Shown here: positions 1 through 20,584 of the stretch, in pieces
How the letters are laid out: each line of letters starts with the position of its first letter
Numbering within the stretch: position 1 is the stretch's first letter
NCBI RefSeq assembly: GCF_048564905.1
Contig: NC_132993.1
Span: forward strand, 83,421,001 to 83,485,000
Source of the DNA: Vicugna pacos
Lineage: Eukaryota > Chordata > Mammalia > Artiodactyla > Camelidae
Direction: 5' to 3'
Length of the DNA: 64,000 nucleotides
The notes under the pieces: model-generated
Databases searched by the model: none
Seen by the model: the letters and a program-made list of their open reading frames with translations, nothing else
Told to the model about the DNA's origin: nothing
Made by a program: the position numbers and the translations under genes

Positions 1-559
1 TGTAAGTGCTGAGTCGCTCCACACCCCTAATAGCCCATTCCTATGAATTATACATACAATTTAATAAAATTTGAAGGAATCTCCTCCCTCCCTGCTCCCT
101 CTCTGACCCAAATTTGGCTGTGCGTGTGTCAGGACCTTGGGAGGGGCCGGATAACCTTACATGGGGGCTCCTACCCGCAGCAGAGCAGTTAGCCTGCCCC
201 GAGGGCAATTTTCTCAACAGAGTGAATTCCCAAAGTGTGGTCCCTCCCCTGGGACCGGCCCAGGGCTGGGCTCTTCATGGTTCTGGGAGGTTAGCTGGAT
301 GTCTGAATGAAGGCTGGTGACAGTTCGCAGAGCTGCCAGGCCAAGGCTCAGAGAAAGGGAAGCCTGGGTTGGCCCTCAAGACCCTTCTGCGGGTCCCGAG
401 ATGGGGAGGGTCCCTGAAGCCAGAGGCTGTGGTTTGGATCTGCTCTCAGGGTTCCCGGTCACCTCCAGCGGGCTCTGTGGCATCTTGCCTCCAGTTCCCG
501 TCTGGCTTGGGGGCGGTTCCGCAGACGGAGCGGGACTGGGGCGCCGGCGCGCTCCGACC

Positions 560-560
<1 letters not shown>
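1..560. other. Upstream flank of AEBP1, no gene recognised
   Basis: The first hundred bases are AT-rich and contain an AATAAA hexamer at 63-68, with no visible gene attached to it. GC content then rises toward the promoter. I see no exon, RNA gene or clear repeat here. Confidence 0.5.
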
Positions 561-10530
<9,970 letters not shown>

Positions 10531-10783
10531 GAACAGGTCTGCCAACACGCGAGCTTGCACTAGTAGTCACGTCGTCGTCTCGGCCAGCTCAGCCGCCATC
10601 AGCACATGGAGGGCCCCCTGGTGTGGCCCAGCCAGGGTGGGCGTGAATGTGACCAAGAAAGAGCCAGAGTCTGCGGCAGGCGCCTGCTCCGCCTGCAGGC
10701 CGCATGGGCCACTGCAGGGCTGGGATGGGGCAGGCTGAGCGAGCCTGGGAGCCGACTTCTCTACCACCTGCCCAGGCCACACC

Positions 10784-10789
10784 AATAAA
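10784..10789 (+). terminator. AEBP1: AEBP1 polyadenylation signal AATAAA
   Basis: A canonical hexamer 254 bp after the stop codon, followed by a G/T-containing region. It is the only canonical signal between the stop and the convergent gene on this strand. Confidence 0.85.
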
Positions 10790-10960
10790 CCAAGCTCATG
10801 GCAGATGTGTCCTGACCGCTTGCCATTCTGACCAGCGGGGAGAGGGGAAGAGGAGGAGGAGGAGGGAGGAGGGAGGCTCCCATTCCCCACAGGCTTCGTC
10901 CACAGGAGTGCCCAGCCCGGCACCAGCTCTGCACAGCTCAACACCAGCAGACAGCCAGGC

Positions 10961-10966
10961 TTTATT
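10961..10966 (-). terminator. POLD2: POLD2 polyadenylation signal AATAAA
   Basis: TTTATT on the plus strand reads AATAAA on the minus strand, 82 bp after the POLD2 stop codon. Confidence 0.85.
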
Positions 10967-11047
10967 TACAAAGCAAGAGCTGCCACAGCGCTGACGCCAC
11001 AGGGAAGGGATGGTCGGGGCCTCCCTGGACAAGGCAGCCTTTGAGAG

Positions 11048-11208
11048 TCAGGGGCCCAGACCCAGGCCTCCCAGGTCCTCTTCCTCTGCCCCGAAGCCGG
11101 AGAAGCTGATGGGCTGGCAGGCCAGGCTGCGCAGATTCACGAGGCAGGCGGTCTGTGTGGTGCTGAAGTCCGGGACAGCCACCAACAACACTGTCTGGTC
11201 CTCAGGGC
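11048..11208 (-). CDS. POLD2: POLD2 coding exon 10 (last)
   Basis: Residues 417-469, [15 protein letters not shown] to GLGLGP and the TGA stop at 11050-11048. Confidence 0.95.
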
Positions 11209-14200
11209 CTGGAAGGAAGCCACGTGGGAGCCCAGCTTAGATTCTGCGTGAGCCCTCCTTGAAAGGAAGTCACCAGAATTAAGCAGGAGTTCCCCATCAG
11301 CATCATGGGACCGCTGACCCCAGAAGCTCCTTTGGACCAGAAATGAAAAGGGCCAAGGACACCATAAAGGTCCAAGGCTTAAGCCACGCTGACCAGAATG
11401 AGCTCTGGCTTGGCAATGTCAGCCCAGGCCTGGCACGCTCACTCAGCCACCACCAGGCAGAGCCGGGGGGCATCCACCCTAATGGGGCCTGGGCACGCCA
11501 ACAGATACTTACTCTGTGAGCCTTGGCCCCGGTTGAGAGCACATCTCATGACAGCTCAGGCCTGGGGCCCCCAGGAGACGAAACTTACCTCGGATGACTT
11601 TGGAGCCAAAACTGGGGGTGTTGCCACAAAAGTAGACGTGGGGGCACTCCAGAAAGATGAACGGGTCCGTTTTGTAGAAAGGGTAACAACCTGGACAAGA
11701 AGGACCCACAGCTGAGAGGGGGACTTCTCAGCCTCAGCACAGGGGACATCTGCACGTTTAGGTGAGGCTGTCCCATGTAGGACGTGGGGCGCCATCTCGC
11801 ACGCGTGACCCTGGCAGCATGATGTCATGACGAAAACGCCTCTAGACTTTGCCACATGACCTCAGAGCCAGTGCGCCCTGCTGCTGCCGCCTTCGCCCCT
11901 TTGGGTGGGCCCAGGGGCAGGGGACAGTGCTCTGACCAGCCCAAGCTCCCACTGTGCTCCCATTGCCTTCGGCCATAAGCAGGGCCTTGGCCAGAAACAG
12001 AGATAAGATTCCAGAGTAGCTCCCAAAACGAACATCAAGCTTTGGGGCGTTTTTCCTTAGACAGGTCCCGACAAGGCTGGTGGGTGCAAATCCACGCTGG
12101 GAGCCCTCTGAGCATCACGGGAGCCCTTTTAGGCCTTCTCTGGCCCTCTGCCCCCACCCCACATATCTGAGTCCCATTACCTAGGGTGTCAGGAGCCGTG
12201 GGGCTGATGTGACGGACTTGCAGGGTCCACTCCAGGATCTCCAAGTGATCCTCCATGCTGCTGTACCGGAAAATGTCACTCACGTTCTGCCCCGATGTCC
12301 CCAAGAATCTGCAAGGCAAGGCTCGGCTGACCCCATCCTGGGGGGCCGCCATCTGTGCTCCTCCCACAGCGGCCAGCCCAGAGCTCCCCTGGTGCCCTCA
12401 TGGCAGGGTTCTCAAGCCAACCTCAAGAAAAAGCCCAGTTCCAGGTGGGCCCCCCTGCAGCCCTGGGCCCAACCCTTCCCTCCTGGTGCCACTGAAGCAA
12501 AAGGCCAGGGGTCAGGCTGGTGTGCGGCTACCTGACTCCATCGATGGTGGCCTGGTAGGGGTTGGTGACCAGCTGGAGCGTGGAGTAGGCAGTGGCCAGT
12601 GGGAACATGCAGGGGTGCAGGGGCTGCTGGGGGAGCGTGTAGTTGGTTGGGTCAAATTCGCCAGGCATCACGTCCACGGGCACGGAGGCCTGGAGGGCAC
12701 AGGGCAGAGGAGTTAGCAGGGCCCAGCATCCTCCACATGCACCCTACTGGGGTCCTCCTTCCCCAACCTGCCTTCCCACTGCAGTGTCAAAGACTCTGAT
12801 CTCGAGCCCAGGCCGGCCCCCAGCTCACTCACACTCAGCTGCAGAAGGATCTCATCCAGCATCTTGACGGCCTCCACGCTGGCTGCCTGTGTTTTCTTGG
12901 TTAGGTACTTGGCCTGGGAGGAGAAGCCCATACGTAGGCTGTCGGGCTCCAAGGGAGACTTAGATCGAAAGGATGCCCAGAGTCCCTGCCAGGAGGGCTG
13001 AGAGCAGAGCAGAGCAGAGCCCCACCCACAGGGGGACAGTAAGAGTTCTTGGCAATGACCCTCCCTACTGTCCTCAGAAAGCAGGGCCTGAGCACAAGGT
13101 CAGGCCCCCAAGCACGGGCAGTCCCAGGGTCACTGCAGGGCACTTCCTGTTACACCTGCAAGACCCGTTTTGGGGAGGGAGGGGCTTGGATGTGGGCGAG
13201 TGGCGACATACCTTGTTGATGGAGTCTCTGTTCTGGGTGTTGTGGCTGAGGAGGTTCCCCGCGAGGATGACCCGGGAGACGTGGGCTGCACTGCACTGCT
13301 CCCCTTCGTCCCCAAGCTGCCCCGTCACTACATCCACCAGCAGCTGGGTGCCCAGCAGGCTCTCACCCCCGCCTCCACCCAAGCCCAGACCGGACACCAG
13401 CAGCACAAACCTGCAGGAGAAGATGGGGTCCCCCTGGGTGCTGGGAAAGCAAGGGGCCCCCAGGAGGGCGTGGGGAGCTGCTGGTGGGGCTCCATCACCG
13501 TCATGGGTGAGAAGGGGAGATGGGACCACTGACCCAGCCCCGGGTGGCTGCTCCTCACCTGTCTGTGTCGAGAGGCCACGGGGACTTCTGAGGGGCAAGC
13601 CCGGCAAAGCAGTGGTCCTCCACCAGGAACTTCCCGTCATCTCCCGTAGAGCCCAGCACGGCCAAGACTGTCCCTGGGGAGCAGCAGGGTCAGGCCCGGG
13701 AGCATGGCCCGAGGGGCCACCACCTCCTTCCAGGCACCCAAACGGCAAAGCCAGATGCTCAAGAGAGCATATGCTTCCTGGGGTCACTGCCTTAGGGTGG
13801 AGGTGGGAGGAACTGACCCCCTACCTAGATGTCGCCCACTGCCTGAACCCAAATCACTCCAGGAATGCAGCTGTGCCAGCACCCTGGTGCTTGGCCACCC
13901 CCCACCCCCACCTGTGACCAGCTTTGACACATCAATGGTGCCCTCCAGTTTGATCCGTTGCAATTCATCTTCCAATATCAGTTCATCGTCTGGGTGGATG
14001 TATTTACTCCGAGGAGGCTGGGGGAGCAGGTTGTGCTGGAATTCGAAGATGGGAGTGGTCTTAGGGCCAGAGCCCACCAAGGCTCCAGTATGGCCCTGCA
14101 GCCCCCGCCCTGCCGCGGGCAGAGGCCCAGCCCCGATTCCCTGGGTCCAAGGCAGGTGACCCCACCGGTGCCCCCAGAGAAGTGTTCTGGGGAAGGCCTG

Positions 14201-17029
14201 GTGAGCCGGCCACCCTCACCTCTTCACTGATCTCCCGCAGGATGGAGGGCTGGAGCGGCATGGCCTTGAAGAGGGTCCCCACGACACAGCACTTCTCCCC
14301 AGGCTGCAGCTCACACAGCTTCTTTACTCGGACTCCGCTGCCTGGGGTACAAGGGGCATGAGTTCAGAGATCAGGCAGCCCTCCCAGCCCAGCAAGGAGC
14401 ACTGAACAGCCTTCAGCATGCACTGTGGCCCCGGAGCCCTGGCCTCCATCAGGAGGGAGAGAACGTCAAATGTAAGAACCCCTTGGATCTAAAGGGTCAC
14501 TTGGTCCCAGGAGGACAGAAGGACTCTGGATGTGGCTGGGCCCTGGATGCCAAGCATCCTCACAAGAGAAGCAGACGTGCAGCGAAGGCCATATGAAGAC
14601 GGGGCAGAGACTGGAGGGATGTGACCAGTGGCCCAGCAATGATGGGGCAGCCGCCAGAGGCTGGAAGAGGCAGGGAAGGACTGGAGGGAGCACGGCCCTC
14701 TCGCCACCGGGATCTCAGACTTCCGGCCTCCAGGAGTGAGAGAGAATACACTTCTGTTGTTTGAAGTCACCGAATTTGTAGCTTGCTGTTTATTACAGCA
14801 GCCACAGGAAACCAACGCAGAGGATTACCTCACTTAGACCTAAATCAGAACGCTGATTCTTAGAAAGAGGTATGCCAAGTCTCAACCCAGCCCTGCCCTA
14901 AAAATAGTAGATTCCTTTGAGAGTTTGGATTTTTCCATCCGCCCCACAAACGGCTTGTCTGCTGAAAACAGAGATACCCCAAATTCAAACTTCATATCTC
15001 CACCCACCCCATCCTGCTCCCCGTGGAGCTGGGCAGCCTGGGGTCCCGGAGAACAGCATGCGGGAAGCACTAGGGGGGAAAGGAAGACTGGCGTGGTATG
15101 CAGGGGTCACTCGGGTGGGAGGAGGGAGGAGTGAAGTCCCAGAAGGCCTGTGGGTTTGTTGGTACAGACTCCAAGCCTGGAGAAAATGCTATCAGAGGTG
15201 AAAGGATAATGTGGACTCAGGCCCAGCCCCTTCCTTAGCCCGGCTGACCTCAGCATGAGCCCCTCCTGCCCTGGAATAACCAAGAACATTCCACAGATCT
15301 AACCCTGAGGAAGTAGAGGGGAGTAATTCAAAACAAGATCAGGAGGGCACCAGCACTGGACAGAAATGCCGGGTACCAACAGAAATAACAGATTCCAAAG
15401 CCCCGATGTCTCCTGAGCTCTCACTCGGCCCCAGGTGGCTGTGTCGAGCCCGGCGCACGGAACTCCTGTACCCCCGACAACACACCACTGCACATATTAT
15501 CACCCGACCACATGGCTCAGGAAACTGAGGCACAGAGAGACTAAGTAACATGTCCAAGGTGACATAGCTGGGATCCAGTGTGTGCCTGAGCACCAGGCAG
15601 AACCACACACCCCTGTGCGGAGGGCAGGACACCAGTCCGTTGGGCGGAGCGTGGACACCAGGCCAGGCACCAGCACCGGGAGTGAACACGGAGGCTTCCG
15701 GTCCAGGGGGAGCGGTGGCAGCAGTGACCGAGGGTCTGCCGCTGTGACAAGTGCCATGAACAAACGGGAGCCAAGGCAGGAGATATGGAGGAGGCCCTGG
15801 TGGCCGAGGCCCCCTCGGGAAGCACGTGACGTTTAAGTCGAGGTCGTGAAGGAGGCCTGGGGAAAAAGCGTGCCAGGTGCGGGGAAAGCCAAGGGCAAGA
15901 AAGGGCTGGAGGTGTTCAGGAAACTCGTGAGTGAAGAGAAACGAATTCTGAGACGGCTGAGCTCTGATGTGGAAGCCCCGCCAGACGGAGAAGCCAGACG
16001 TGGAGGTGTCCTGGGCTGGTCAGTGAACGCTGCTGCCCACTGCCTGTCACCCAGCCAAGACCCCATTCATTGTGGGCCCCTGTCTGAACTCCTGATCCCA
16101 GTCTGCGAACAGAATAAAATGCCTGTTTTCCGTTACTGAGACGCTTTGGTGGAACCAGAGCAGATGAATCTCAAGAATCTAAAAGGTGGCATTGACCTTG
16201 GTGTCTCTGAGGGTTTCAAGGAAAGTGAACAAAAGGCCACTGGGAGCCAGAGGAAGGAGACCCTTGTTATGTGATGGAGAGAAGGTGAATAACACTCCGG
16301 CCTGTAGTAAAGAAAACAGAAGACATCTCCAATGCGACCACCTAGCTAGTGTTCTCCTGCCGCCTGTAATAAACCTGAGTCCATCCAGTGGACCTGGTGG
16401 GAAGGGATGGACCTGAGCACCGGTGCTTCCCAAAAGGTTTCCAAGCGGTTCTGATGCACAACCTGGGCTGAGACCCAGTGAGCCTAGTGCTGGGGGCAGT
16501 AAAAATGAGTAAGACATGGTCTCACCCACAAAATTTCAGTTTACAGACCTCGCAGCTGAATTGAAAACTACACAGCAAGCCATTCTCACAAATAGTTAAG
16601 AATGGGGTAATGGAGTATCACCCAAAAGTTGAAAGTCATGGGGGTCACCAAGAATAACTTCAAACAGGAGAGATCACCACGGAAGAAAAGGGGAAAAAAG
16701 AAAAAGATGTGCGCTGCCCAGGCCATGTGATTAGAAAGACAAAGACCCCAAGGGACAGGAGATTTGTGCCCAACAAACACGGAAGCACGTCCCCAAGCTG
16801 GTCACTTACCCCACCGCTGCTGGGCCCGGCTCACCAGGAAAGGCCTCATCTGGATGAGGCGGGTGGCATAGATGTGGGCATACTGCCTGCTAAAGCTGCG
16901 TTCCCCCAGCCGGAAGGGCTGCGAGGAGTTGGTGTAAGTCACCACGGGCACCCGGGAAAAGGTGGCGTTGCTGGCTGACGGTGGGGACAGCAGAGTGTGC
17001 GCCCTCTGGGCGGCCTGCTCAGCAAACAT
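11048..17029 (-). CDS. POLD2: POLD2, DNA polymerase delta subunit 2 (p50), complete coding region in 10 exons
   Basis: POLD2 is the essential B subunit of DNA polymerase delta. It links the catalytic subunit POLD1 to POLD3 and POLD4 during lagging-strand synthesis and repair in the nucleus; it is also shared with polymerase zeta. The ten exons below join in one frame to 469 aa, the same length as human POLD2. An OB-fold region lies in roughly the first 180 residues, followed by the inactive phosphodiesterase-like domain (DNA polymerase alpha/epsilon subunit B family), with recognisable segments [35 protein letters not shown] and [11 protein letters not shown]. The start codon has a GCC-ATG context and is preceded by a plausible acceptor, so the first exon is noncoding. 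The gene is convergent with AEBP1; its promoter is CpG-rich. Confidence 0.97.
11589..11690 (-). CDS. POLD2: POLD2 coding exon 9
   Basis: Residues 383-416, [20 protein letters not shown] and [14 protein letters not shown]. Donor GTAAGT on the minus strand. Confidence 0.95.
11709..12180 (-). other. POLD2: POLD2 intron 8, nothing recognised
   Basis: A short GC-balanced intron with no repeat I can name and no extra exon. Confidence 0.55.
12181..12308 (-). CDS. POLD2: POLD2 coding exon 8
   Basis: Residues 340-382, [20 protein letters not shown] and [15 protein letters not shown]. Confidence 0.95.
12532..12689 (-). CDS. POLD2: POLD2 coding exon 7
   Basis: Residues 288-339, starting [20 protein letters not shown] and ending QATIDGV, within the phosphodiesterase-like fold. 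Confidence 0.94.
12833..12913 (-). CDS. POLD2: POLD2 coding exon 6
   Basis: Residues 261-287, [20 protein letters not shown] to LLQLS, 27 whole codons. Donor GTGAGT. Confidence 0.95.
13212..13410 (-). CDS. POLD2: POLD2 coding exon 5
   Basis: Residues 194-260, [20 protein letters not shown] to RDSINK, the first part of the phosphodiesterase-like domain. Confidence 0.95.
13559..13673 (-). CDS. POLD2: POLD2 coding exon 4
   Basis: Residues 156-193, beginning [20 protein letters not shown]. Human has FGSVRDDG at the same place, so this segment is slightly diverged but in frame. Confidence 0.93.
13912..14035 (-). CDS. POLD2: POLD2 coding exon 3
   Basis: Residues 115-155, [20 protein letters not shown] to DVSKLVT. 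Donor GTGGGG. Confidence 0.95.
14220..14341 (-). CDS. POLD2: POLD2 coding exon 2
   Basis: Residues 74-114, [20 protein letters not shown] and ILREISEE, part of the OB-fold. Donor GTGAGG. Confidence 0.94.
14470..14820 (+). mobile_element. MaLR (MLT1-type) solo LTR, fossil
   Basis: The last 100 bases match the MLT1 LTR end: cctccaggagtgagagaga, then tgttgtttgaagtcaccgaa, then a cagcagccacaggaaac-type ending. This is an ancient ERVL-MaLR LTR inside a POLD2 intron, antisense to POLD2. Its 5' edge is uncertain. It is old, consistent with insertion in early placental mammals. Confidence 0.7.
15505..15600 (-). repeat. MIR SINE
   Basis: Contains aaactgaggcacagagagac and the following tgtccaaggtgacatagctgg block, the reverse complement of the MIR core. 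Confidence 0.8.
16810..17029 (-). CDS. POLD2: POLD2 coding exon 1
   Basis: Residues 1-73, [20 protein letters not shown] to RAQQRW plus one base. The ATG is at 17029-17027. Donor GTAAGT at 16809-16804. The upstream acceptor is probably at about 17037, which would make seven bases of 5' UTR in this exon. Confidence 0.95.
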
Positions 17030-17036
17030 GGCCGTG

Positions 17037-18375
17037 CTGGATGTGTCAGGCCCGCAGTGCCCAGGCCAAGGAGGAGGTGGTCCCTGGGAGAACACAAACA
17101 CATTCCTGCAACCCTGGCCCACCTCAAAGGCAGCTGAGTTCCTGGTGTGTCTCCACTGCACCCACCAGGCGCTGGGAGGACTTGTAGTGCCCACCAGACT
17201 TCGGTCAGAACGGCACCTAGAAATCGACTGTGTTGGATACCAATGTCTCACCCTGTATCTTGCATCCAAAGATGGAGATGAGGGATGCTAGGAAATGCTT
17301 CTCCCACCTGGAGCTCTCCAAACCTGTCTCAGGCATGCACTGCCTACTCCACACCTTCACCTCGACAACCATCACGGACTTAAGTTTCACACACTCCAGA
17401 AAGAATTCCTCGTCTGCTTCCATCCAGCTCCCCAGGACCTGCCCCACCTCAGGGCATGAGGCCAGCCTTATTATTACCATAAGATAATTAGCCTATTATT
17501 AAATGTTATAAATAAAGTAAAACCTGAATCAGGCACTTCTCTGCTCAAAACCCTCCAAAGGTTCCCCATTTCATAGACTAAAACCCCAAGTGCCTACTGT
17601 GGCCTATGAGATCTGCCCCACTGGTCCTGTCCTCCTGTCTCCCCACCAGGAGGCCAGCTCCTCCCCCATACACGTGTGGCTCACTGGCTTCTCTCCCTCA
17701 AGTCTGCTCAAATCTCACTTTCTGCAACTGCAGCCCTCCCCTGGCACTTCTGCTTCTCCAATGTTTATTGTTTTTCATGGCAATTACCTTCCAACAAACA
17801 ATACATTTCAAGTTTACTGTCTGCCTCCTCTGACTAGAACAAAAGCTTCAGGAGAGCAGAAGTATCAGCACCTGAGCCCACTTTCCAGAAGCAGCCAAGA
17901 GCCCCACCGAGATGTGATGCAGGCATCAAATCCACAGCAGGTTCCCAGATCAGTGCGAGGAGTGGCTGTCATTTCTTTGCATGCGTGCTGGGATTTTTAA
18001 TAGTTTGCACGTAATGAGTTGAATAAGATGTGGCACTAAAACCGATTTCTCCCTTTTTTTTTTTAAACCCTTTTATCACAGCTATTACGTGGCCTGTATT
18101 CTGTTCCTATCGAACAGCTCTGGGCTGGGACGGAATCTGAATTCACTTTCCGCCTCAAAGTGCTGAGTGCGGATGGCACCCAAGCTGCAGTTTCCGTAGG
18201 AACCCCGCGGCCCCAGCCCCCAGTCCCCGGCCGGCACTCCGAGGAGGTCTTGGGGGTACAGCAGAGACGCTGCTCAGTCCTCGCGAGACACAACTTAACC
18301 CGCCACCAAGAGTGGACACCAGAAGCCCCAAGCCTCCGGCCCCACGCGGCTGGGGCAACACCAGACCCCACTTAC
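17037..18375 (-). other. POLD2: POLD2 first intron
   Basis: It runs from the probable noncoding first exon to the ATG exon. It holds the L2 fragment at 17500-17885 and a run of T at about 18054-18064. No other exon is recognised. Confidence 0.55.
17500..17885 (+). repeat. LINE L2 3' region
   Basis: Matches the L2 3' end in order: a ctctgctcaaaaccctcca block, then tgtggcctatgagatctg, then ctcaagtctgctcaaatctc, then gtttactgtctgcctcctc with a following aaaagcttcaggagagcag. Old mammalian LINE inside the POLD2 5' intron. Confidence 0.8.
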
Positions 18376-18720
18376 CTTTCCGCGCACCACCGCCCGCCCT
18401 CTGCCGCGCGCCGTCTCCCGCCATTCTGCGCGCCCCGCCCCGCCCACCGCTGCATCCCACCAATCGCCGCGCAGTCCTCCTTGCTCATCCCCGCGGGACC
18501 CGCCTACCGCCGCGCTCCGCCTCCCGCTGACCCGCGCGCCCCGCCCCGCCCATGCTGCATCCCGCCAATCGCCGCGCTCCCTGCTCCGTCCATCACCGCG
18601 GGGGCTCCCACGAATCCTCGCGCTCCCCGCCCCATTCATTGCCGCACGCCCCGCCCCTGGGCGCTGCGCGTGCGCGGAGCCACGCCGCCGGTTCCCCGGG
18701 TAACTCGAGGCGGGGTTGGC
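18376..18720 (-). promoter_or_regulatory. POLD2: POLD2 CpG-rich promoter and probable noncoding first exon
   Basis: A dense CpG region with GC boxes (CCCCGCCC) and two CCAAT motifs at 18460-18464 and 18565-18569. Reading the minus strand, gcgcggaaag|gtaagtgggg gives a strong donor, with the exon edge at 18376, in phase-free 5' UTR. This fits a TATA-less housekeeping promoter for POLD2. The exact start site is not visible. Confidence 0.65.
18428..18576. repeat. Duplicated GC-box/CCAAT promoter module
   Basis: A block of about 43 bp, gcgcgccccgccccgccca followed by gctgcatccc, a CCAAT box and cgccgcgc, occurs at about 18428-18472 and again at about 18534-18576. CCAAT spacing is 105 bp. A weaker third relative follows near 18640. 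Confidence 0.8.
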
Positions 18721-19384
18721 GCCTAGGGACCTGTGCGCACGCGTGTGGGACGCATCAGCCCAGGCGCTCCCCTGAGTCCTGTCTGTCCCTGAAGTCCCCT
18801 AGCCTTCCTTTCCCGAGATTTGGCACCCATCGCGCCACCCCAGGACCCTGCCGGGTGCCTCTGAGGTAGACTCCAGTGCTGACGCCAGTGTGGGAGGACT
18901 GAGGCCGATGGCTGCGCCGCCCAAGGGGAAATATTACTCCTCCTCAGGTCCGAGGACAGGGCCAGGGACTGGGATCCAGGACAGCGGGGGAGGACTTAGG
19001 GTCAGGGTTAGGTTAAGGAAGCCGACCGGCTGCCTAAGGCCCTCCGCACAGGGCCACAGCCCTGCCAGTCTTCACCCAACACTCCCCAGTCTCTGCTGTC
19101 CTCTGTCCTTCATCATCCACGCTGCTTCCTACCTACCAAGGTTTTCCCTTTGCCGTCCCCGACTTCGGGGCGGGGGTGGGGGATTCCACATCTCCATTAT
19201 CCACAGACTTCCTAAGCGAGCCCAAGTGCCCCTTCCCCATGAAGCTTCCTCTCCACTCCCACCAGCCCCGGGATTCTGTCTCACGCGCCCTTTAGCACAT
19301 GCTGTTCTGCTCATTCGCTCTGAGTCTGTTCCCAAGTCCCGGTCTTGTCTCAACTACAAGTAGGTAATAATAACGGATAACACA

Positions 19385-19560
19385 TCAAAGCTCTTGCTAT
19401 GGACCTGACACTGTTCTAGATGCTTGACATATACTAATTCACTAATCCTCATATAACCCTTTGAAGATGAGGAAACTGAGGCACAGAGAGGTCACATGCC
19501 TAGTGAGTAACAGCTAGGATTCACACCAAGGCAGCCTGACTCTTAGCCCTAACATTGTAT
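19385..19560 (-). repeat. MIR SINE
   Basis: Contains gaggaaactgaggcacagag and the flanking aacagctaggattcacacc block, plus the tgacactgttctagatgct end, all reverse-complement MIR. Confidence 0.85.
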
Positions 19561-19778
19561 GTGTACCAGCAATCCACATGTACTGCAATCTCTCAGACCC
19601 TCCTACCCAAACCAGGAAACTGGAGCTCTCTGCCTGCTGGGAGAGGGATTGGACCAGAAGGTGGGCGAGGTGGGGCACTGGGACAGCGAAGACCATCAGA
19701 CCTTGTCCGCTAAACCTCAGGACAGGCCACACCTCCTGGGGAAGGATGCAATTCCAAGATTTCTCCTGGCAGGGCGGG

Positions 19779-19812
19779 GCTGATAAAAGAGCCTGTCTTT
19801 AACTTTATCAGC
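19779..19812. promoter_or_regulatory. Inverted pair of GATA-type motifs
   Basis: GCTGATAAA at 19779-19787 and its exact reverse complement TTTATCAGC at 19804-19812 are separated by 16 bp. Each is a good GATA-factor site. It lies about 620 bp past the MYL7 poly(A) signal. Function is inferred only. Confidence 0.4.
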
Positions 19813-20428
19813 AGGAGTTAACAAGGCTGGAGAAAAAGTGTGCGCCCTGCCTCTGAGATGGGGTGGGGGCAGGGCAGGGACTGCGGCCCGGGCTGGGGAC
19901 TGCGGAGGACTCAGGATAAAATCAGAAAACGCAAAGAACAGGGGCCAGGATCCTCACTGACCGTGGGCTGCACACCTTGCCAACCCAGTGAGGCCACCTG
20001 CCCCCACACCCCACATCCCACACGCACCCCATCTAGCGAGGCCGAGGCTCTGGTGGGATGGAGCTTCAGGCCAAGCTGGGGAGATAAGTAAAACAAAATC
20101 TCCTGCCAACCCAGAAAAGAACCTCTCCACCAAAGTCAAGAGAAAGAAGGCAGATGTGTTATGGAATAAGCGCTAAGCTGGAACCCCGTGCTCATCACGG
20201 AGATGGAAAAGCAAGAAGTCTTGCCCTTTTCACAGCCAGCTCAACGCATCTGCCTGTGTTCTCCAGAGAAATGGAAGCCAGTCCTGAGCGAGGGGCCAGA
20301 AGTCACCTCTGTCACACAGCTCACCCCCACTCACAGCCATCTCTGCATCAGGCCCCTCGGATCCCCTTGGCACCCCCACCCATCTGTCACAGACAGGCCA
20401 CCACTCCGGTTCTGATTTAGAAACAGCT

Positions 20429-20434
20429 TTTATT
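20429..20434 (-). terminator. MYL7: MYL7 polyadenylation signal AATAAA
   Basis: Canonical hexamer on the minus strand, 49 bp after the MYL7 stop codon, giving a very short 3' UTR. Confidence 0.85.
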
Positions 20435-20482
20435 GGGGCATCCTCGGAGACTGGCCCTGAGTCACAGCCACCAGCGCCAAGC

Positions 20483-20584
20483 TCACTCCTCTTTCTCGTC
20501 CCCGTGGGTGATGATGTAGCACAGGGACTTGTAGTCGATGTTCCCCGCCAGGTCCATGGGCGTCAGCTCGAACATCTGCTCCAC
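20483..20584 (-). CDS. MYL7: MYL7 coding exon 7 (last)
   Basis: [20 protein letters not shown] to HGDEKEE and the TGA stop at 20485-20483; 33 residues. Confidence 0.96.
   Translation of the reverse strand: MEQMFELTPMDLAGNIDYKSLCYIITHGDEKEE

Larger units (their letters stand above)
14342..16809 (-). other. POLD2: POLD2 intron between coding exons 1 and 2
   Basis: A 2.47-kb intron containing the MaLR LTR at 14470-14820, a MIR at about 15505-15600, and a diverged stretch near 15850-16170 that ends in an AATAAAATG-type sequence like an old LTR. Nothing else is recognised. Confidence 0.6.
18720..20428. other. POLD2-MYL7 intergenic region
   Basis: About 1.7 kb. It contains a MIR at 19385-19560 and paired GATA motifs at 19779-19812. 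A short open frame on the plus strand starts at 18908 just outside the CpG region, without recognisable similarity. Confidence 0.55.

Noticed and set aside
63-68. AATAAA as an upstream gene's poly(A) signal
   Set aside because: No upstream exon is visible in the window, and the next gene in human, POLM, points the other way.
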